Source: Muraenolepis orangiensis (Eukaryota > Chordata > Actinopteri > Gadiformes > Muraenolepididae). Taken from it: 64,000 nt of DNA. The notes beneath the pieces were generated by a model, which made no database searches, had not been told where the DNA came from, and was given only the letters and a program-made list of their open reading frames with translations. The position numbers and the translations under genes were made by a program. Positions 36,419 to 48,264 of the stretch are shown in pieces (the stretch's first letter is position 1; every line of letters starts with the position of its first letter). The stretch is from contig CM051006.1 in NCBI GenBank assembly GCA_027704905.1, positions 1,865,289-1,929,288 of the forward strand. The letters are read 5' to 3'.

Positions 36419-36514
36419 TGGCTCCTTCTTTTCATTTACAAACTGTGATTTCTGCATTAATGTAAACGTGGTTTTTAGTTGCATGCATTTAATCAGGAAA
36501 GAAATGCATGGCAG

Positions 36515-36515
<1 letters not shown>

Positions 36516-36586
<71 letters not shown>

Positions 36587-36622
36587 CACCACACACACGC
36601 ACGCACGCACGCACGCACACAC
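36516..36622. repeat. (CA)n / (GCAC)n compound array
   Basis: CA tract with two CCACAC phase shifts, ending in a (GCAC)n run. Confidence 0.95.
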
Positions 36623-36916
36623 TATATTCTCTCAATCTCAATGAAGCCATGTCCGCCCCACAGTGGTCGCCATAGCAACTCCTCTGCATTAAGTCAGCGT
36701 TGGACCTGACAAATACTTAAGTATCGCATATTCTCAGCCAAGAATACTTTGGTCAAAGGTTTTGTGTACGTTTGTCGTCTGGTGTTTATAGAAGAACACA
36801 TGGAGTGGGCTGAGGAATAAGTTTATTTGAGCTGTGTACATAGTTCACTACACTTTTTACACTTTTTACACTTTATACACTTTATGCTCCCATGGAAATA
36901 CAAAATCGGTCTAAAT

Positions 36917-37068
<152 letters not shown>

Positions 37069-38383
37069 TCTGTCGGTCTCTATCTGTCTCTATTGCATTT
37101 AGCCAATGAAAATATGAGACAGGCTAAGAGAGAGAGACAGGCTGAGAGAAAGACAGGATGAGAGTGTTGAAGAGGGACAGGTGGGGAGAGAGAGCGAGAA
37201 ATAGACAAGCCGATAGAGACATGTTGATACCGAGAGACAAGCAGGGAGGAAGAGAGAGACAGTTTGAGAGAGATACAAGCAGACAGGGTGAAATACTGAA
37301 AAAGGGCGAGACAAGCAGACAGGATGAGAAAGAGAGAAGTGGAGAGAGACAAGCTGAGGAGAGAGACAGGCAGAGAGAGAGAGAGACAAACTGCACCTGA
37401 GTCAGACAGGTCCAGTGTTGCTGGGTTTCAGTGCCTCATAGTTTGATGTTATTCCTCTTTATTTTCCTCTTCGGGCCACTCAGCACAACGGCCCACGACA
37501 AATATAAGATAAAGTTTGATGGAGGCTCAGAGGGGCGTGTGTCTGTGTTATGGTCGCTAGCTCCTCGTCTGTTGGTCTCCAGCTAGCGCCTCATGTTTTG
37601 TACGTTTGGTCGTCAACGTGTTCCTCTGTTAAAGACCTGTGGTCCTTTAGCAGCCTACCTTTAGACATGTTCTTTCAGGGGAGGGTTTTCACACCTACAG
37701 TGAATCCAGATCCCGTCTGTCACAAGAGAGTGTGATGGAAAATGTAACTTGATTTGTTCCTGTTCTCTGTTGTCCCGTACACTCTTATGAATAGACTCTT
37801 TATTAACTTAGGGGCTTTACTCACTAACGATGTAAAGACTTAGTTAGCGCTCATAAAGATAAGCAGAGGAACTGAACTGTTGGTGCCTCTACTTTGACTC
37901 ATACTTTGACTTTGTCTCAAATGCTGTAACTTTTCCTGGTTTGAGTAAAGGCGGGACAACTATGTTAAAATGACTCTGTAAGTCTGTGTTCAGGGCTCAC
38001 TCTGATAGAGAGGAGACTGGTGTATGCAGACATGAAATACTCTTGTATTCTACTCACTATTGTTTGGGTGACTTTACATTTAGAAGTCTCATCTGTCATA
38101 GACACAAGACAAGAGGAAATAATGACTGGAAATTATGAAGGCTAACTCCTGAATAACCGTTTGCGTTATTTTATGAAGATGAGACGGCAAACTGCATCCC
38201 CCTCCCCCCTCCTATAGACCCCCCGGGGTGGGGGCCTGTTGCGGGGGGAGGCGGGGCCAAACAAGCCCCACCCTCAGGACGTTCCCCATTAGGGGGAGAC
38301 TGCTACAGTGCCGTGTGATGTCCTTGTCCCAGCGTTACACTACAGCTGTTACCCTAATCACCGCAATTATTTTCAATTTACCG

Positions 38384-38388
<5 letters not shown>
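37069..38388. other. unassigned; degenerate GAGACAAGC-rich part to 37390
   Basis: 37120-37390 is a loose purine-rich repeat (GAGAGAGACAAGC and AGACAGG variants). The rest shows no gene. A GC-rich patch lies at 38218-38270. Confidence 0.45.
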
Positions 38389-38454
<66 letters not shown>

Positions 38455-38544
38455 CTCTCGCTCTCTCGCTCTCTCTCTCGCTCTATCGTTTTCTTTCCCT
38501 CTGTCTCTCTCTGTCTCTCTCTGTCTCTCTCTCTGTCTCTCTCT
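38389..38544. repeat. (CT)n microsatellite
   Basis: Pure for about 60 bp, then with CGCTCT and CTGTCT interruptions. Confidence 0.96.
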
Positions 38545-38574
38545 ATGGATGTCAAAAGGTCCTTTATCCGCTGT

Positions 38575-38684
<110 letters not shown>

Positions 38685-38964
38685 GTAGGGAAGAAAGTGT
38701 CAGGACCACTCAAGGCCCAGGGGGACCAGGGAGTGAAGCAGACCCCCCCCCCCCCCCCTCCCACCACACAGGAAGCGTTTAACAGACGTGTGGGTGTCCC
38801 CGTCGTAGAACATTAGCTGCTGTGGCAATCACCGCTTCCACGGTGGGGGAAGAGAAATATAAGACGTGGGCATCTCTTGTCTGCTGTAGCTTCATGGAGC
38901 TCAGTGCAGGAACACAGATAGACTCTGCTACGTGGGCTCACCAACCTACTCCCTCCTACGCACC

Positions 38965-39075
38965 TATGCTAGGAGTGCTGCCACTATCATAACATTGTCA
39001 TTAACATTTCACTATCATACACGATCATATTTTGCTGGACTTTACTTCTCTGTTCTGCACTGTACTGCACTGTAT
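38965..39075 (+). mobile_element. LINE 3'-UTR fragment (family 2)
   Basis: Contains TGCCACTATCATAACATTGT, TTTGCTGGACTTTAC and CTGCACTGTACTGCACTGTA in the same order as 23960-24075. It is interrupted by the family-1 tail that follows. Confidence 0.8.
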
Positions 39076-39077
39076 AA

Positions 39078-39957
39078 AAGTCAAGTTTATTGTCACTTCA
39101 CAGTTCACACTGTGTAGTATAAGCAATGAGTGAAAATCTTATGTGCAATACCCGACGACAGACAACAGTTGTAAAAAACAGAATAGGATAAAAAATAAGT
39201 TAAAAAGTACAAAACTGTATGAGTTAAATATATAAATATGTCAGAAAAAGAGCAATATATATATATATATAAATCAATGTAATAAAATATACATTGTTAT
39301 ATGCTATACACCCTTGTTCAGCAGCCTGATGGCCTGACTGTGGAAGCTATCTCTGAGTCTATTTGTGCGGCACTTGATACTGCGGTATCGCCTGCCTGAC
39401 GATAGAAGTGAATACAGTTGGTGGCTGGGGTGGGCAATGTCTTTTATGATGCGTTTGGCCTTGGCCACGCACCGCTGGTTGTATATATCCAGGAGGGAGG
39501 GGAGCTCACCTCCAACGATATACTGGGCCATCCGCACCACCCTTTGAAGTGCTCTGCGCTCGAGTGCGGTGCAGTTCCCGTACCAGGCGGTGATACACCC
39601 TGTAAGAACACTCTCCATGGTGCCGGTGTAGAATGTTCTCAGGATGCGGGGGCCCATGCTGAATTTCCTCAGACGCCTGAGGAAATCCAGGCGTTGATGG
39701 GTTCTTTTCACCACGTGTGCGTGGACAATGTGAGGTCCTCTGAGATGTGCACGCCGAGGAACTTGAAGCTGCTGACCCTCTCTACCGCAACACCGTCGAT
39801 GGAGATAGGACTGTGCTCTCCTCTCTGCTTCCTGAAGTCCACGATCAGCTCCTTGGTCTTCTTGACGTTGAGGGCGAGGCTGTTCTCCTGGCACCACTGC
39901 TCCAGCGATCCGACCTCCTCCCTGTAGGCTGTCTCGTCATCGCTCAAAACACTCACT
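39078..39957 (-). mobile_element. 5'-truncated LINE (family 1), minus strand
   Basis: The 3' end has the single-copy remnant AAGTCAAGTTTATTGTCACT and the UTR GTGCAATACCCGACGACAGA shared with the copies at 22.6 and 61.9 kb. It has inserted into the family-2 UTR, with family-2 sequence at 38965-39075 on its left. It is truncated after the ETAYREE codons and abuts LTR-like DNA. Confidence 0.9.
39304..39957 (-). pseudogene. LINE ORF2 C-terminal part
   Basis: Two minus-strand frames (39957-39708 and about 39719-39304) are joined by a small deletion near 39715 that removed the THHTHVV-like codons. The first reads DDETAYREEVGSLEQWCQEN, then NVKKTKELIVDFRKQ and FKFLGVHISEDLT. The second has RLDFLRRLRKFSMGPRI, ITAWYGNCTALE, LLDIYNQRC and the terminal LLNKGV. 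The catalytic FADD lies beyond the truncation. It is non-functional. High similarity to the intact 62-kb copy shows the same family. Confidence 0.87.
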
Positions 39958-40195
39958 GGTCAGCTCGGCTCAGATTGGCCTCTTTGAGATCCTCAATTAT
40001 GCCCCGGTCCATGCATCTCTACCTGCCCAGCCCGGTACCCGATCTTCTGCCTGTCCTTGACTACGTCTCTGCCTGTCCCTGCATGGTTCAACTGTGTGAT
40101 CATTGTGCCAGCTCACCTCTGGTATTTCAGTATTAAATATCACAAACGGTTCCCTGTGGTTTCCTGTGTGTGCTGCATTTGGGTCCTAACACAAT
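39958..40195 (+). mobile_element. LTR-like 3' fragment
   Basis: Contains CCCGGTACCCGATCTTCTGC, a polyadenylation-like ATTAAATA and then TGCTGCATTTGGGTCCTAAC. The layout resembles the solo LTR at 29679-30145 (CCGGTACCCAGACCCC...AATAAA...TCTGCATTCTGGGTCCC). The left end is lost at the LINE boundary. Confidence 0.55.
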
Positions 40196-40262
40196 ATGTT
40201 ACAAATGGGGAGTAAGCATTCCATTGCACTTGTTGCAAATGGCAAATACAGTTCTACTTGCG
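40196..40262 (+). mobile_element. LINE 3' tail scrap (family 2)
   Basis: GGGGAGTAAGCATTCCATTG and TTGTTGCAAATGGCAAATA match the tail blocks at 7850 and 31080. Confidence 0.7.
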
Positions 40263-40492
40263 TTGCTCTGTGCCGTTTGTTCAATTCCATCCACCTATTT
40301 ACTATCATCCCTCTGTCCGTCTGTCCGTCCCTCTATATGTCCGTCCATCCATCATCCCTTCATGCATACGTTATAGCTGTGTATTCCTGATCCTTGGTAT
40401 CGTCGACTGTCCATCCCTTCATGTGTCCGTCTGTGTTAGATCTGTGTTTGTGTGTGTGTGTGCCAAGTGTGAACGGGGCCACAGACACCTGT

Positions 40493-40884
40493 AGCCTCCT
40501 TCACACTTGGCATTAACATGTGTGAATGAGGCCACAGACACCTGTGGGCTCCTTCACACATGTTAATGCCAAGTGTGAACAATGTGCTACAATGTGGTTT
40601 CTATCCACATTGGACCGATCTCTGAAACCACATTCAGAGGTAGTTCCGTGTGGTCTAGGCCACTTGTGACCACATGTGACCACATTAAGGACCGCCACAT
40701 TAAGGACCGCCCACTGAACTGACGTCCTCTGTGTAAGCGGAAGTAGTTCTCTGCAATATATTAAGAACGTGGTCTCATCAGACCACGTTCTTAATGCAAT
40801 GTGTGAACGCACCTAACTAACGCCGTCCACTTGAGATGGCATCTCTTTAGAACCACATGTTAATGCCTAGTGTGAGCAGAGCCT
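40493..40884. mobile_element. MITE with ~30-bp terminal inverted repeats
   Basis: The left end AGCCTCCTTCACACTTGGCA (continuing TTAACATGTG) and right end CACATGTTAATGCCTAGTGT (continuing GAGCAGAGCCT) are inverted with few mismatches. A partial internal copy of the left end lies inverted at 40545-40580. It contains a perfect 16-bp hairpin, ATTAAGAACGTGGTCT with a CATC loop, at 40760-40795. The superfamily is undetermined, as no clear TSD is seen. Confidence 0.65.
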
Positions 40885-41261
40885 GTGTGTGTGTGAGGGT
40901 CCCTGGTCCTTGTGTTGGGGTCCCTGGTCCTTGTGTTGGGGTCCCCTGCTCTCGCAGCATCTCTTCTTCCCGCCATCAAACGCCACTTCATTAAGTGATT
41001 ATTTACGCCTCATTTGAGCGCGCCGGTCCTCAGCTATTTATCAAGTGTCTCTCCACGCGTGTCAATGGGAAACGGTCCTGATGAGACCCAGCTAAACACA
41101 TCCATGGAACAGAAGTGTCTGAGGAACTCTCTCTCTCTCTCAGCTCTCTCCCAGCTCCCTGGCAACGGGATGCTGGGGGATCTGAATCCAGGGGCCAAGA
41201 AGATGAAGAAGAAGAAGAAGATTAAGATTAAGAAAATAAGAAAATAATCTGCGTAGCTGCT

Positions 41262-41370
41262 GTGTGTTGTGTGTGTGTGTGTGTGTGGTGTGTGTGTGTG
41301 CGTGTGTGTGTGTGCATGTGTGTGTGAGTGTGTGTATGTATGTGTGTGTGTTTGTGTGTGTGTATGCTTA
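41262..41370. repeat. (GT)n microsatellite
   Basis: Interrupted GT array (GGTG, GCGT, GCATG, GTATG interruptions). Confidence 0.95.
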
Positions 41371-41405
41371 CGGGATGAATCACTCATTTATATGAGTAGA
41401 GCCCT

Positions 41406-41526
<121 letters not shown>

Positions 41527-41596
41527 GTAAAGAAGAGAAGAAGAGGGTTCTTGTACTGGCTTCCTTTGCCGGATCAATGAGTGTCGAGCAGTGTGC

Positions 41597-42058
41597 AACC
41601 TGACCACACCTCTCCATCCTCCACCTGACCCCACCTCTCCATCCTCCACCTGACCCCACCTCTCCATCCTCCACCTGACCCCACCTCTCCATCCTCCCCT
41701 GACCCCACCTCTCCATCCTCCACCTGACCCCACCTCTCCATCCTCCACCTGACCCCACCTCTCCATCCTCCACCTGACCCCACCTCTCCATCCTCCACCT
41801 GACCCCACCTCTCCATCCTCCACCTGACCCCACCTCTCCATCCTCCCCTGACCCCACCTCTCCATCCTCCACCTGATCCCACCGCCTTTCTCCATCCTCC
41901 ACCTGACCCCACCTCTCCATCCTCCACCTGACCCCACCTCTCCATCGTCCACCTGATCCCACCTCTCATCCTCCACCTGACCCCACCTCTCCATCCTCCA
42001 CCTGACCCCACCTCTCCATCCTCCACCTGACCCCACCTCTCCATCCTCCACCTCCACC
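41597..42058. repeat. 25-bp minisatellite, ~18 copies
   Basis: Unit CACCTGACCCCACCTCTCCA plus TCCTC. One copy has a CGCCTTT insertion near 41882. CACCTG is present per unit. Long minus-strand frames (GQVEDGEVGSGG...) are repeat artefacts. Confidence 0.95.
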
Positions 42059-42226
42059 GACCCAGGGGCAAAGGGTCTCATACTCCAGATGTGTGAGGCA
42101 GTGGAAGAGGTGGGGACTGACCTCCATCACTCCTCCCCCCCCCCCCTCCTCTTGTCTCACCGAGACGCTCGTCCAGCCCGGGGTTACGGAACTCGACTGG
42201 TAACCATGGAAACGGCAGCTGTCTCC

Positions 42227-42235
<9 letters not shown>

Positions 42236-42322
<87 letters not shown>
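42236..42322. repeat. (CT)n microsatellite preceded by poly-C
   Basis: About 42 CT units after a run of about 11 C. Confidence 0.97.
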
Positions 42323-42324
<2 letters not shown>

Positions 42325-42456
42325 TTCCTCCTGTATTCTTTGTGCTCTCTCGCTCTCTGTCACTCAATTTTCTGTATTGTTCTTCTCATTCATATTCATA
42401 TTGAGGGGTAGGAGACGGTCGTATTCATCTGGAGGTGAACTAAAAAAACCTGTAGC

Positions 42457-42821
42457 TCTACTACCACCCGCTACTACCACTACTACTATGCTACTACTAC
42501 TACTACTACTACTATACTACTACTACTACTACTACTACTATACTACTACTACTACAACTACTACTACCACTACTACAACTACTACTACTACTACTACCAC
42601 TACTACTATGCTACTACTACTACTACTACTACTTCTACTATACTACTACTACTACTATACTACTACTACTATACTACTACTACTACTACTACTACTACTA
42701 TACTACTACTACTATACTACTACTACTACTACCACTACTACTACTACTACTAACACTACTACTATGCTACTACTACTACTACTACTTCTACTATACTACT
42801 ACTACTATACTACTACTACTA

Positions 42822-42877
<56 letters not shown>

Positions 42878-42891
42878 TACTACTACTACTA

Positions 42892-42941
<50 letters not shown>

Positions 42942-42958
42942 TACTACTACTATTACTA

Positions 42959-42996
<38 letters not shown>

Positions 42997-43127
42997 ATAC
43001 TACTAGTACTACTACTATACAACTACTACTACTACTAATACTACTTCTATTATTACTACTTTTACTACTGTTACAACTACAACTACTACTACTACTACTA
43101 CTACTATACTACTACTACTACTACTAC

Positions 43128-43159
<32 letters not shown>

Positions 43160-43192
43160 AGACTGTTACCACTACTACCACTAGCACTACTA
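42457..43192. repeat. (ACT)n trinucleotide tract, ~735 bp
   Basis: Almost continuous CTA/TAC repeat with ATACT, ACCACT, ACAACT and ACTTCT interruptions. A composite block containing CTATGCTACTACTACT recurs at about 42487, 42607 and 42762, indicating higher-order duplication. Confidence 0.97.
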
Positions 43193-43774
43193 CAAGATAT
43201 ACAATGTTTTATTGGACATTTGCAACAAGTACAATGGAATTCCTCTCCATTTCCTCCCGCTGTATGAATTTTTAAAACAACATTATAAAAAATATTATAT
43301 ACAATAAAAATGAACATGAAAATAACAATTTAGTGACGGATGAAATGTACCTGTTTTGTATTGTGCAAAAAGATTTAATAGCATTTAAAGTGCCAATAGT
43401 GCAGTAGCATCACAGCATCACAGTAGCAATATGGTGCAGTACAGTGCAGAACAGTGCAGTAACTGTAATGAGTCCAGAAAGTATGACAGTGTAATGTTAA
43501 TGACAATAATATGATAGTGACAGCACTCCTAGCAGTTCAGTAGGCGCACTGTGGATAAAACTATCCTAAACCTGGTAGTCCTTGCTGTACGGATGCTGAA
43601 GAACTGAAAAATCTGAACCAATGCATGGAAGTGCACACCCGATGATCTTCTCCACCGTCCTCACGACCCTCTGGATGTCTTTCTTGTCCTGTTCAGTGGT
43701 GTTGCCGTACCACACGGTGACTCCCCTTGTCAGTATGCTCTCTACGGTGCCACGGTAGAAGTTCACTAGCAACT

Positions 43775-43775
<1 letters not shown>
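43193..43775 (-). mobile_element. LINE 3' portion (family 2), minus strand
   Basis: On the minus strand the coding part begins at 43772 (VNFYRGTVESILTRGVTVWY, then GNTTEQDKKDIQRVVRTVEK and IIGCALPCI) and runs into a divergent 3' end. The roughly 350-bp UTR contains TTTTTGCACAAT, TTATTTTCATGTTCATTTTT and the AGGAATTCCATTGTACTTGT block. It keeps about 65 codons. It adjoins the (ACT)n tract at its 3' end, as if the repeat grew from the tail. Confidence 0.85.
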
Positions 43776-43776
<1 letters not shown>

Positions 43777-43869
<93 letters not shown>

Positions 43870-43870
43870 C
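43777..43870. repeat. (CT)n microsatellite
   Basis: About 45 CT units with one CGCT interruption. It starts within 2 bp of the LINE truncation point. Confidence 0.97.
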
Positions 43871-44170
43871 CTCAAAGCTAACCACTGTCCACCTCTGTGG
43901 GCCATGATGTCACCTTGACGAGCGCTCCAGAGGAATACCAGCCAATGGGAAGCCCCCGGGCCCTCTGGCCCGCCCCCATGTTTATTAATATGCATTAATT
44001 TTTAATGCTCCATAATAAATTATATAATAAATTATCTATTGGATTTGTGACAGTATGCATCCTGGCCGTCCCGGCCAATCAGATTGATAGCGAGGGAGAC
44101 TAGCGGGGCCTTGGCCTCTGCCCGCAACATTAGCCCTAAATTAACGATCAGACGCTAACAAAGATAATTT

Positions 44171-44173
<3 letters not shown>
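43871..44173. other. unassigned; AT-rich core 43975-44045
   Basis: CATGTTTATTAATATGCATT and TTTTTAATGCTCCATAATAA form a homeodomain/POU-like AT-rich core that could be regulatory. No gene is seen. Confidence 0.35.

Positions 44174-44264
<91 letters not shown>
44174..44264. repeat. (GA)n microsatellite
   Basis: About 45 pure GA units. Confidence 0.97.
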
Positions 44265-44267
<3 letters not shown>

Positions 44268-44679
44268 ACCACCACCCCTGCTGTTAGCATTAATGCTAAA
44301 AGCTGTAGCCACATGCAGGTGCAGATAAATGGCCCCTCCCCCTTCCCTGCACTGTAGCTCAGTGAGGAAGCGGCCATTTCATTTTACATTTTGCGTTTTG
44401 GCGTGAAATTGAAAGCCAAGTGCTGCCCTGACTCCATTCAGATGATGGGTTGGCGTGGAGACAGAATCTGGCTGGTGCTCATGGTGCTCATGGTGCTCAT
44501 GGAGAAACAGACAGGCAGTCATGCTGTTCCTCCATAATGGTTTATATTCACTCTGTACTTCAGGGCGGTCCTCTGGAACAGAGAGAAGAGGTCAGTGAAG
44601 AAAAACCAAGTCACGGATGGCCTCAAAAGCTCCTGATGCTGCTATGCTGATCCAGGACATCATGTGTTTCTTCAAAGGT
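44265..44679. other. unassigned; short 10-bp triplicate at 44475
   Basis: GGTGCTCATG is repeated about three times at 44473-44503. Otherwise nothing recognised. Confidence 0.45.
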
Positions 44680-46720
44680 AGGTAATCTAACAACTCGTCA
44701 CCAGAATTCAAAAGTGCATTTCATGTGCTCAGGGAAAAGTGCAAGTTCAGATAAATGTACAATACGGTAAAAGTACAAAAAGTTGGCAAACTAAATAACA
44801 ATATCTAAATAACAATCTACTTAGAAAGATGCTAGTACCCTAGTAAAAAGTGATAAGAGGGTGCGCTGGGAGGAAGGATCCGGGTAGTGTTTCCTGAAGA
44901 AGTGAGTTTCAGTCTGCGGTGGAAGATGGGCTCTCTCTGCAGTCCTGACATCCATGGGAAGTTCATTGCACCAATTTGGGTTAGGACAGAGAAGAGGCTT
45001 AACCCCGTAGATCGGCCACAAGGGCACATATGCAAGGGGGCAAGCAGACGGCCCAAAGAAGCAGAACTGCAGCTTTCTGAATGAGCTCCAGGGGCCTGAT
45101 GGCAGATGCCAGGGCCCCAGCAAGGAAGGAGTTGCAGTATTCCAAAAAGCAGATAACAAGAGCCTGGATGAGCACCTGTGCAGCCTTTTCAGTAAAAAAA
45201 AGGCTGAATCCTCCTGATAAATCTGCAGGAGCGTGTCAGCGATGAAATGTTTGCCGAGAACGACAGTTGGTCGTCCAGGGTCACACCCAGATTCCTTGTA
45301 GTCCGAGTTGGTCACCACAGCATCATCAATGGTGACAGCCAGGTCTCGGTGTGGACAGTCCTTTCCGGATGAACACTAGCTCTGTCTTGTCCAGGTTGAG
45401 CTTTAGATGGTGCATCGACATCCACTTTGAGATGTCTGCTAAGCAAGCAGCAATGCGTGTTTCCACTTGCGTGTCAGAGGGGGGAAACGACAAGACCGGT
45501 TCGGTGTCGGCAGCGGTAGGATAAGTCATGGGAGTGGATAACAGAACCAAGGGATGTTGTGTAGAGGGAGAAGAGAAAAGGACCCAGGACCGATCCTTGT
45601 GGAACCAAAGTAGTCAGTCTGCATGGTTCTGACACAGACCCTCCCAGTGCCACCTGGTAGGAGCGACCCGTCAAGTAGGATGCAAACAAGGAGAGAGCAG
45701 AGCCTGAGACACCCATCCCCTCAAGGGTGGAGAGGAGAATCTCGTGGTTCACAGTATCAAATGCTGCAGACAGGTCCAGGAGTATCAGGACCAAGGAGAG
45801 ATAATTCACTCTAGCAACATGGAGAGACTCTGTCACTGCCAGAAGGGCAGTTTCTGTCGAGTTACCAGCCTTGAAGGCAGATCTGGTGGAGGTACAAGCA
45901 CTATTTGTTAAAGACAGCACGTTCAAGAGTTTTGAATATGAAGGGCGAAATGGATACCGGAGTTCAGAGGGGTCGAGTGTTGGTTTCTTCAGGAGGGGGG
46001 GCGACTCTAGCAGTCTTGAAAGCAGCGGAAAAGCATCCAGACGTCAAAGATGCGTTTATGACGTGTTTCAGGAAGGGCAGGAGTTCAGGTGCAGTAGACT
46101 GAAGCAGAGAGGAGGGGACTGGATCCAGAGAGTATGTGGTGGGGCGGCTGGATGTGATGAAGTGAATAACATCATCTGTGGAGAGGGGAGAAAAAAGGGT
46201 AAGGGAGGGACGTAGTAGGGTGGGGGAAGACATGGGTGGTTGATGCGAAGAGCATAAGCCATAAGGGGGGTCAGAGAAGGAGGATCGGATATCGTGGCCT
46301 TCTTGTCAAAAGTTTAAAACTGTTTTTAAGGGTTGGATGATGCGCTTTGAATTTTTGGAACAGTAAAGGCAGTTTTGGTAGCTGAAAGAGACAAGCCTGC
46401 ACTCCGCCTCTCTGAGGCTCCATCTCTGCGTACGCACAAGTACGCAGAGAGTCCGACCCCCAGGGGGCACGTGGAGTTGGACGTGCAGACCTGGAGGTGA
46501 GAGGACAGAGAGTGTCCAGAGAGGAGGACAGGGTAGGGAGAAGAAGGTCAGAATCAGAGGGTAGAACAGAAAAATGATCAGGAGGAGGGAGGGAAGAGAG
46601 AACAGAAGAGGAGAGATCGGCAGGCGTGAGTGTTCGAGGATTGTGAAGGGACTGTATAAGACTGTCCACCAGCTCACAGTCAAATAATACAAAATATGAC
46701 ACGCATATATAGATTCTCAT
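44680..46720 (-). pseudogene. decayed LINE ORF2 (family 3), minus strand
   Basis: The ORF can be followed on the minus strand through at least five frames. 46720-46271 is the post-endonuclease linker. 46233-45964 has STDDVIHFITSSRPTTYSLD and VINASLTSGCF. 45926-45474 has LLDLSAAFDTVNHEILLSTL, SYLTGRSYQVALGG and VPQGSVLGPFLFSLY. 45550-45326 has CLADISKWMSMHHLKLNLDK and TELVF. 45318-44821 has THFFRKHYPDPSSQRTLL. This order is that of Jockey-superfamily RTs. The catalytic YADD codons are destroyed (frames read SYRCRHRTG or PTAADTEP). Endonuclease is absent. It is long dead and distinct from families 1 and 2. The clade (Rex1/L2) is an inference. Confidence 0.88.
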
Positions 46721-46984
46721 TTCACCGTGCAGACGCCCACCTGTTTAGCTGTTGGGCTAACAGTAGCCTAGCTGTGCTGCTAACCGTCACCCTGTTGACA
46801 GGGTGCTGTTTCTCTCACCGTTCATCCAACATCCAGGGCAGGATATCTGAAAAGAACCTGGCTCCGTACTCACTGATACCACTGCCTTGGTTTCTGTCTA
46901 TAATCCTCGCTTTAGTTCAGGGGCTAAACTGATTATTAACAAAAGTCTTTCAAAATGCGACTTATAAGCACTACGTTCCCACAG
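46721..46984. other. unassigned non-coding DNA
   Basis: Nothing recognised between the LINE and the G-rich tract. Confidence 0.45.
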
Positions 46985-47668
46985 AGTTTAGGTGCACAGC
47001 CAGCGGGAGGGGGGAGAGAGACGGGAGGGAGGGATGGGGAGAGAGACGGGAGGGAGGGATGGGGAGAGAGACGGGAGGGAGGGATGGGGGAGAGAGACGG
47101 AAGGGAGGGAAGGGGGAGAGAGGGGGGAGGGAGGGAGGGGGGAGAGAGGGGGAGGGAGGGAGGGGGGAGAGAGACGGAAGGGAGGGAAGGGGGAGAGAGA
47201 CGGGAGGGAGAGACGGGAGGGAGGGAGGGGGGAGAGAGACTGAAGGGAGGGAAGGGGGAGAGAGGGGGGAGGGAGGGAGGGAGGGAGGGAGGGAGGGAGG
47301 GAGGGAGGGAGGGGGGAGAGAGACGGGAGGGAGGGATGGGGAGAGAGACGGGAGGGAGGGATGGGGGAGAGAGACGGAAGGGAGGGATGGGGGAGAGAGA
47401 CGGAAGGGAGGGAGGGGGGAGAGAGGGGGGAGGGAGGGAGGAGAGAGGAGGGAGGGAGGGAGGGGGGAGAGAGACGGGAGGGAGGGATGGGGGAGGGAGG
47501 GAGGGGGGAGAGAGACGGGAGGGAGGGGGGAGAGAGACGGGAAGGAGGGAGGGGGGAGAGAGACGGGAGGGAGAGACGGGAGGGAGGGAGGGGGGAGAGA
47601 GACGGGAGGGAGGGATGGGGAGAGAGACGGGAGGGAGGGATGGGGGAGAGAGACAGGAGGGAGGGAGG
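46985..47668. repeat. purine (GGGA)n-type minisatellite, G-quadruplex-rich
   Basis: Irregular units GGGAGAGAGACGGGAGGGAG plus GGATG or GGGA, about 680 bp, with a pure (GGGA)n core near 47263-47312. Almost all purines lie on one strand. Long frames on both strands are repeat artefacts. Confidence 0.95.
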
Positions 47669-47765
47669 AGCATCTGTTCCCAGTGTAATGAGTGTGTCTC
47701 CCCTCCCCTTACACCCTCCCCTCATTAACAGGGCTTAATTAGAGAGAGACCCCTGCTGATCACTC

Positions 47766-47811
47766 TCACACTCACACACACACACACACACACACATACA
47801 CACACTCACAC
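47766..47811. repeat. (CA)n microsatellite
   Basis: Interrupted CA array. Confidence 0.93.
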
Positions 47812-47941
47812 AATCCTACTATTACGGATGTTATGTTACATTAAGTGTTTTCCTCTCATAAAGCTGCGTTAAGACTTTTCCTTACTGGCTCAATAGAGAG
47901 GAAAACACTTAATGTCACATAACGTCCATAATGGGAGGATT
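47812..47941. mobile_element. 130-bp foldback (MITE-like)
   Basis: 46-bp arms (47812-47857 and 47896-47941) start AATCCTACTATTACGGATGT and end GAGAGGAAAACAC...GGAGGATT. About 39 of 46 positions pair, with a 38-nt loop. The size and near-complete inverted repeat suit a tiny MITE. No TSD is evident. Confidence 0.6.
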
Positions 47942-48264
47942 TAAGTTGAGATATTTTGACAGGTGAGTGCTAATGACAAGACAGAGAGAAATTTGGTGAT
48001 CGCGGTTTTGTAACTCTTAGTTAAGTTAAGTCTTTTAACGCTTGGCGATGCAAAGAAAGATCAAGTTAAAACTCTCAATTTAAATGCACAACATGCTTAA
48101 CAACCAGACAGCCATTAACTAATCATTCAACAACAATTTTGTGGAAACAAAATGCAACAACCAGCTCAACGAGACGCAACACTGAGACAAAACCAGCAAA
48201 GACAAATGAGTCTCACTCACCAATGATGTTCACTTAAAGACCAAATCCATTCTCCTGTCCTTCT
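47942..48264. other. unassigned non-coding DNA
   Basis: Nothing recognised. Confidence 0.45.

Noticed and set aside
42089..42997. 302-residue plus-strand ORF
   Set aside because: Translation of (CT)n and (ACT)n tracts (SLSLS..., YYYY, TTTT, LLLL).
46936..47728. Five overlapping ORFs over 125-257 codons
   Set aside because: All derive from the purine-rich minisatellite on both strands.
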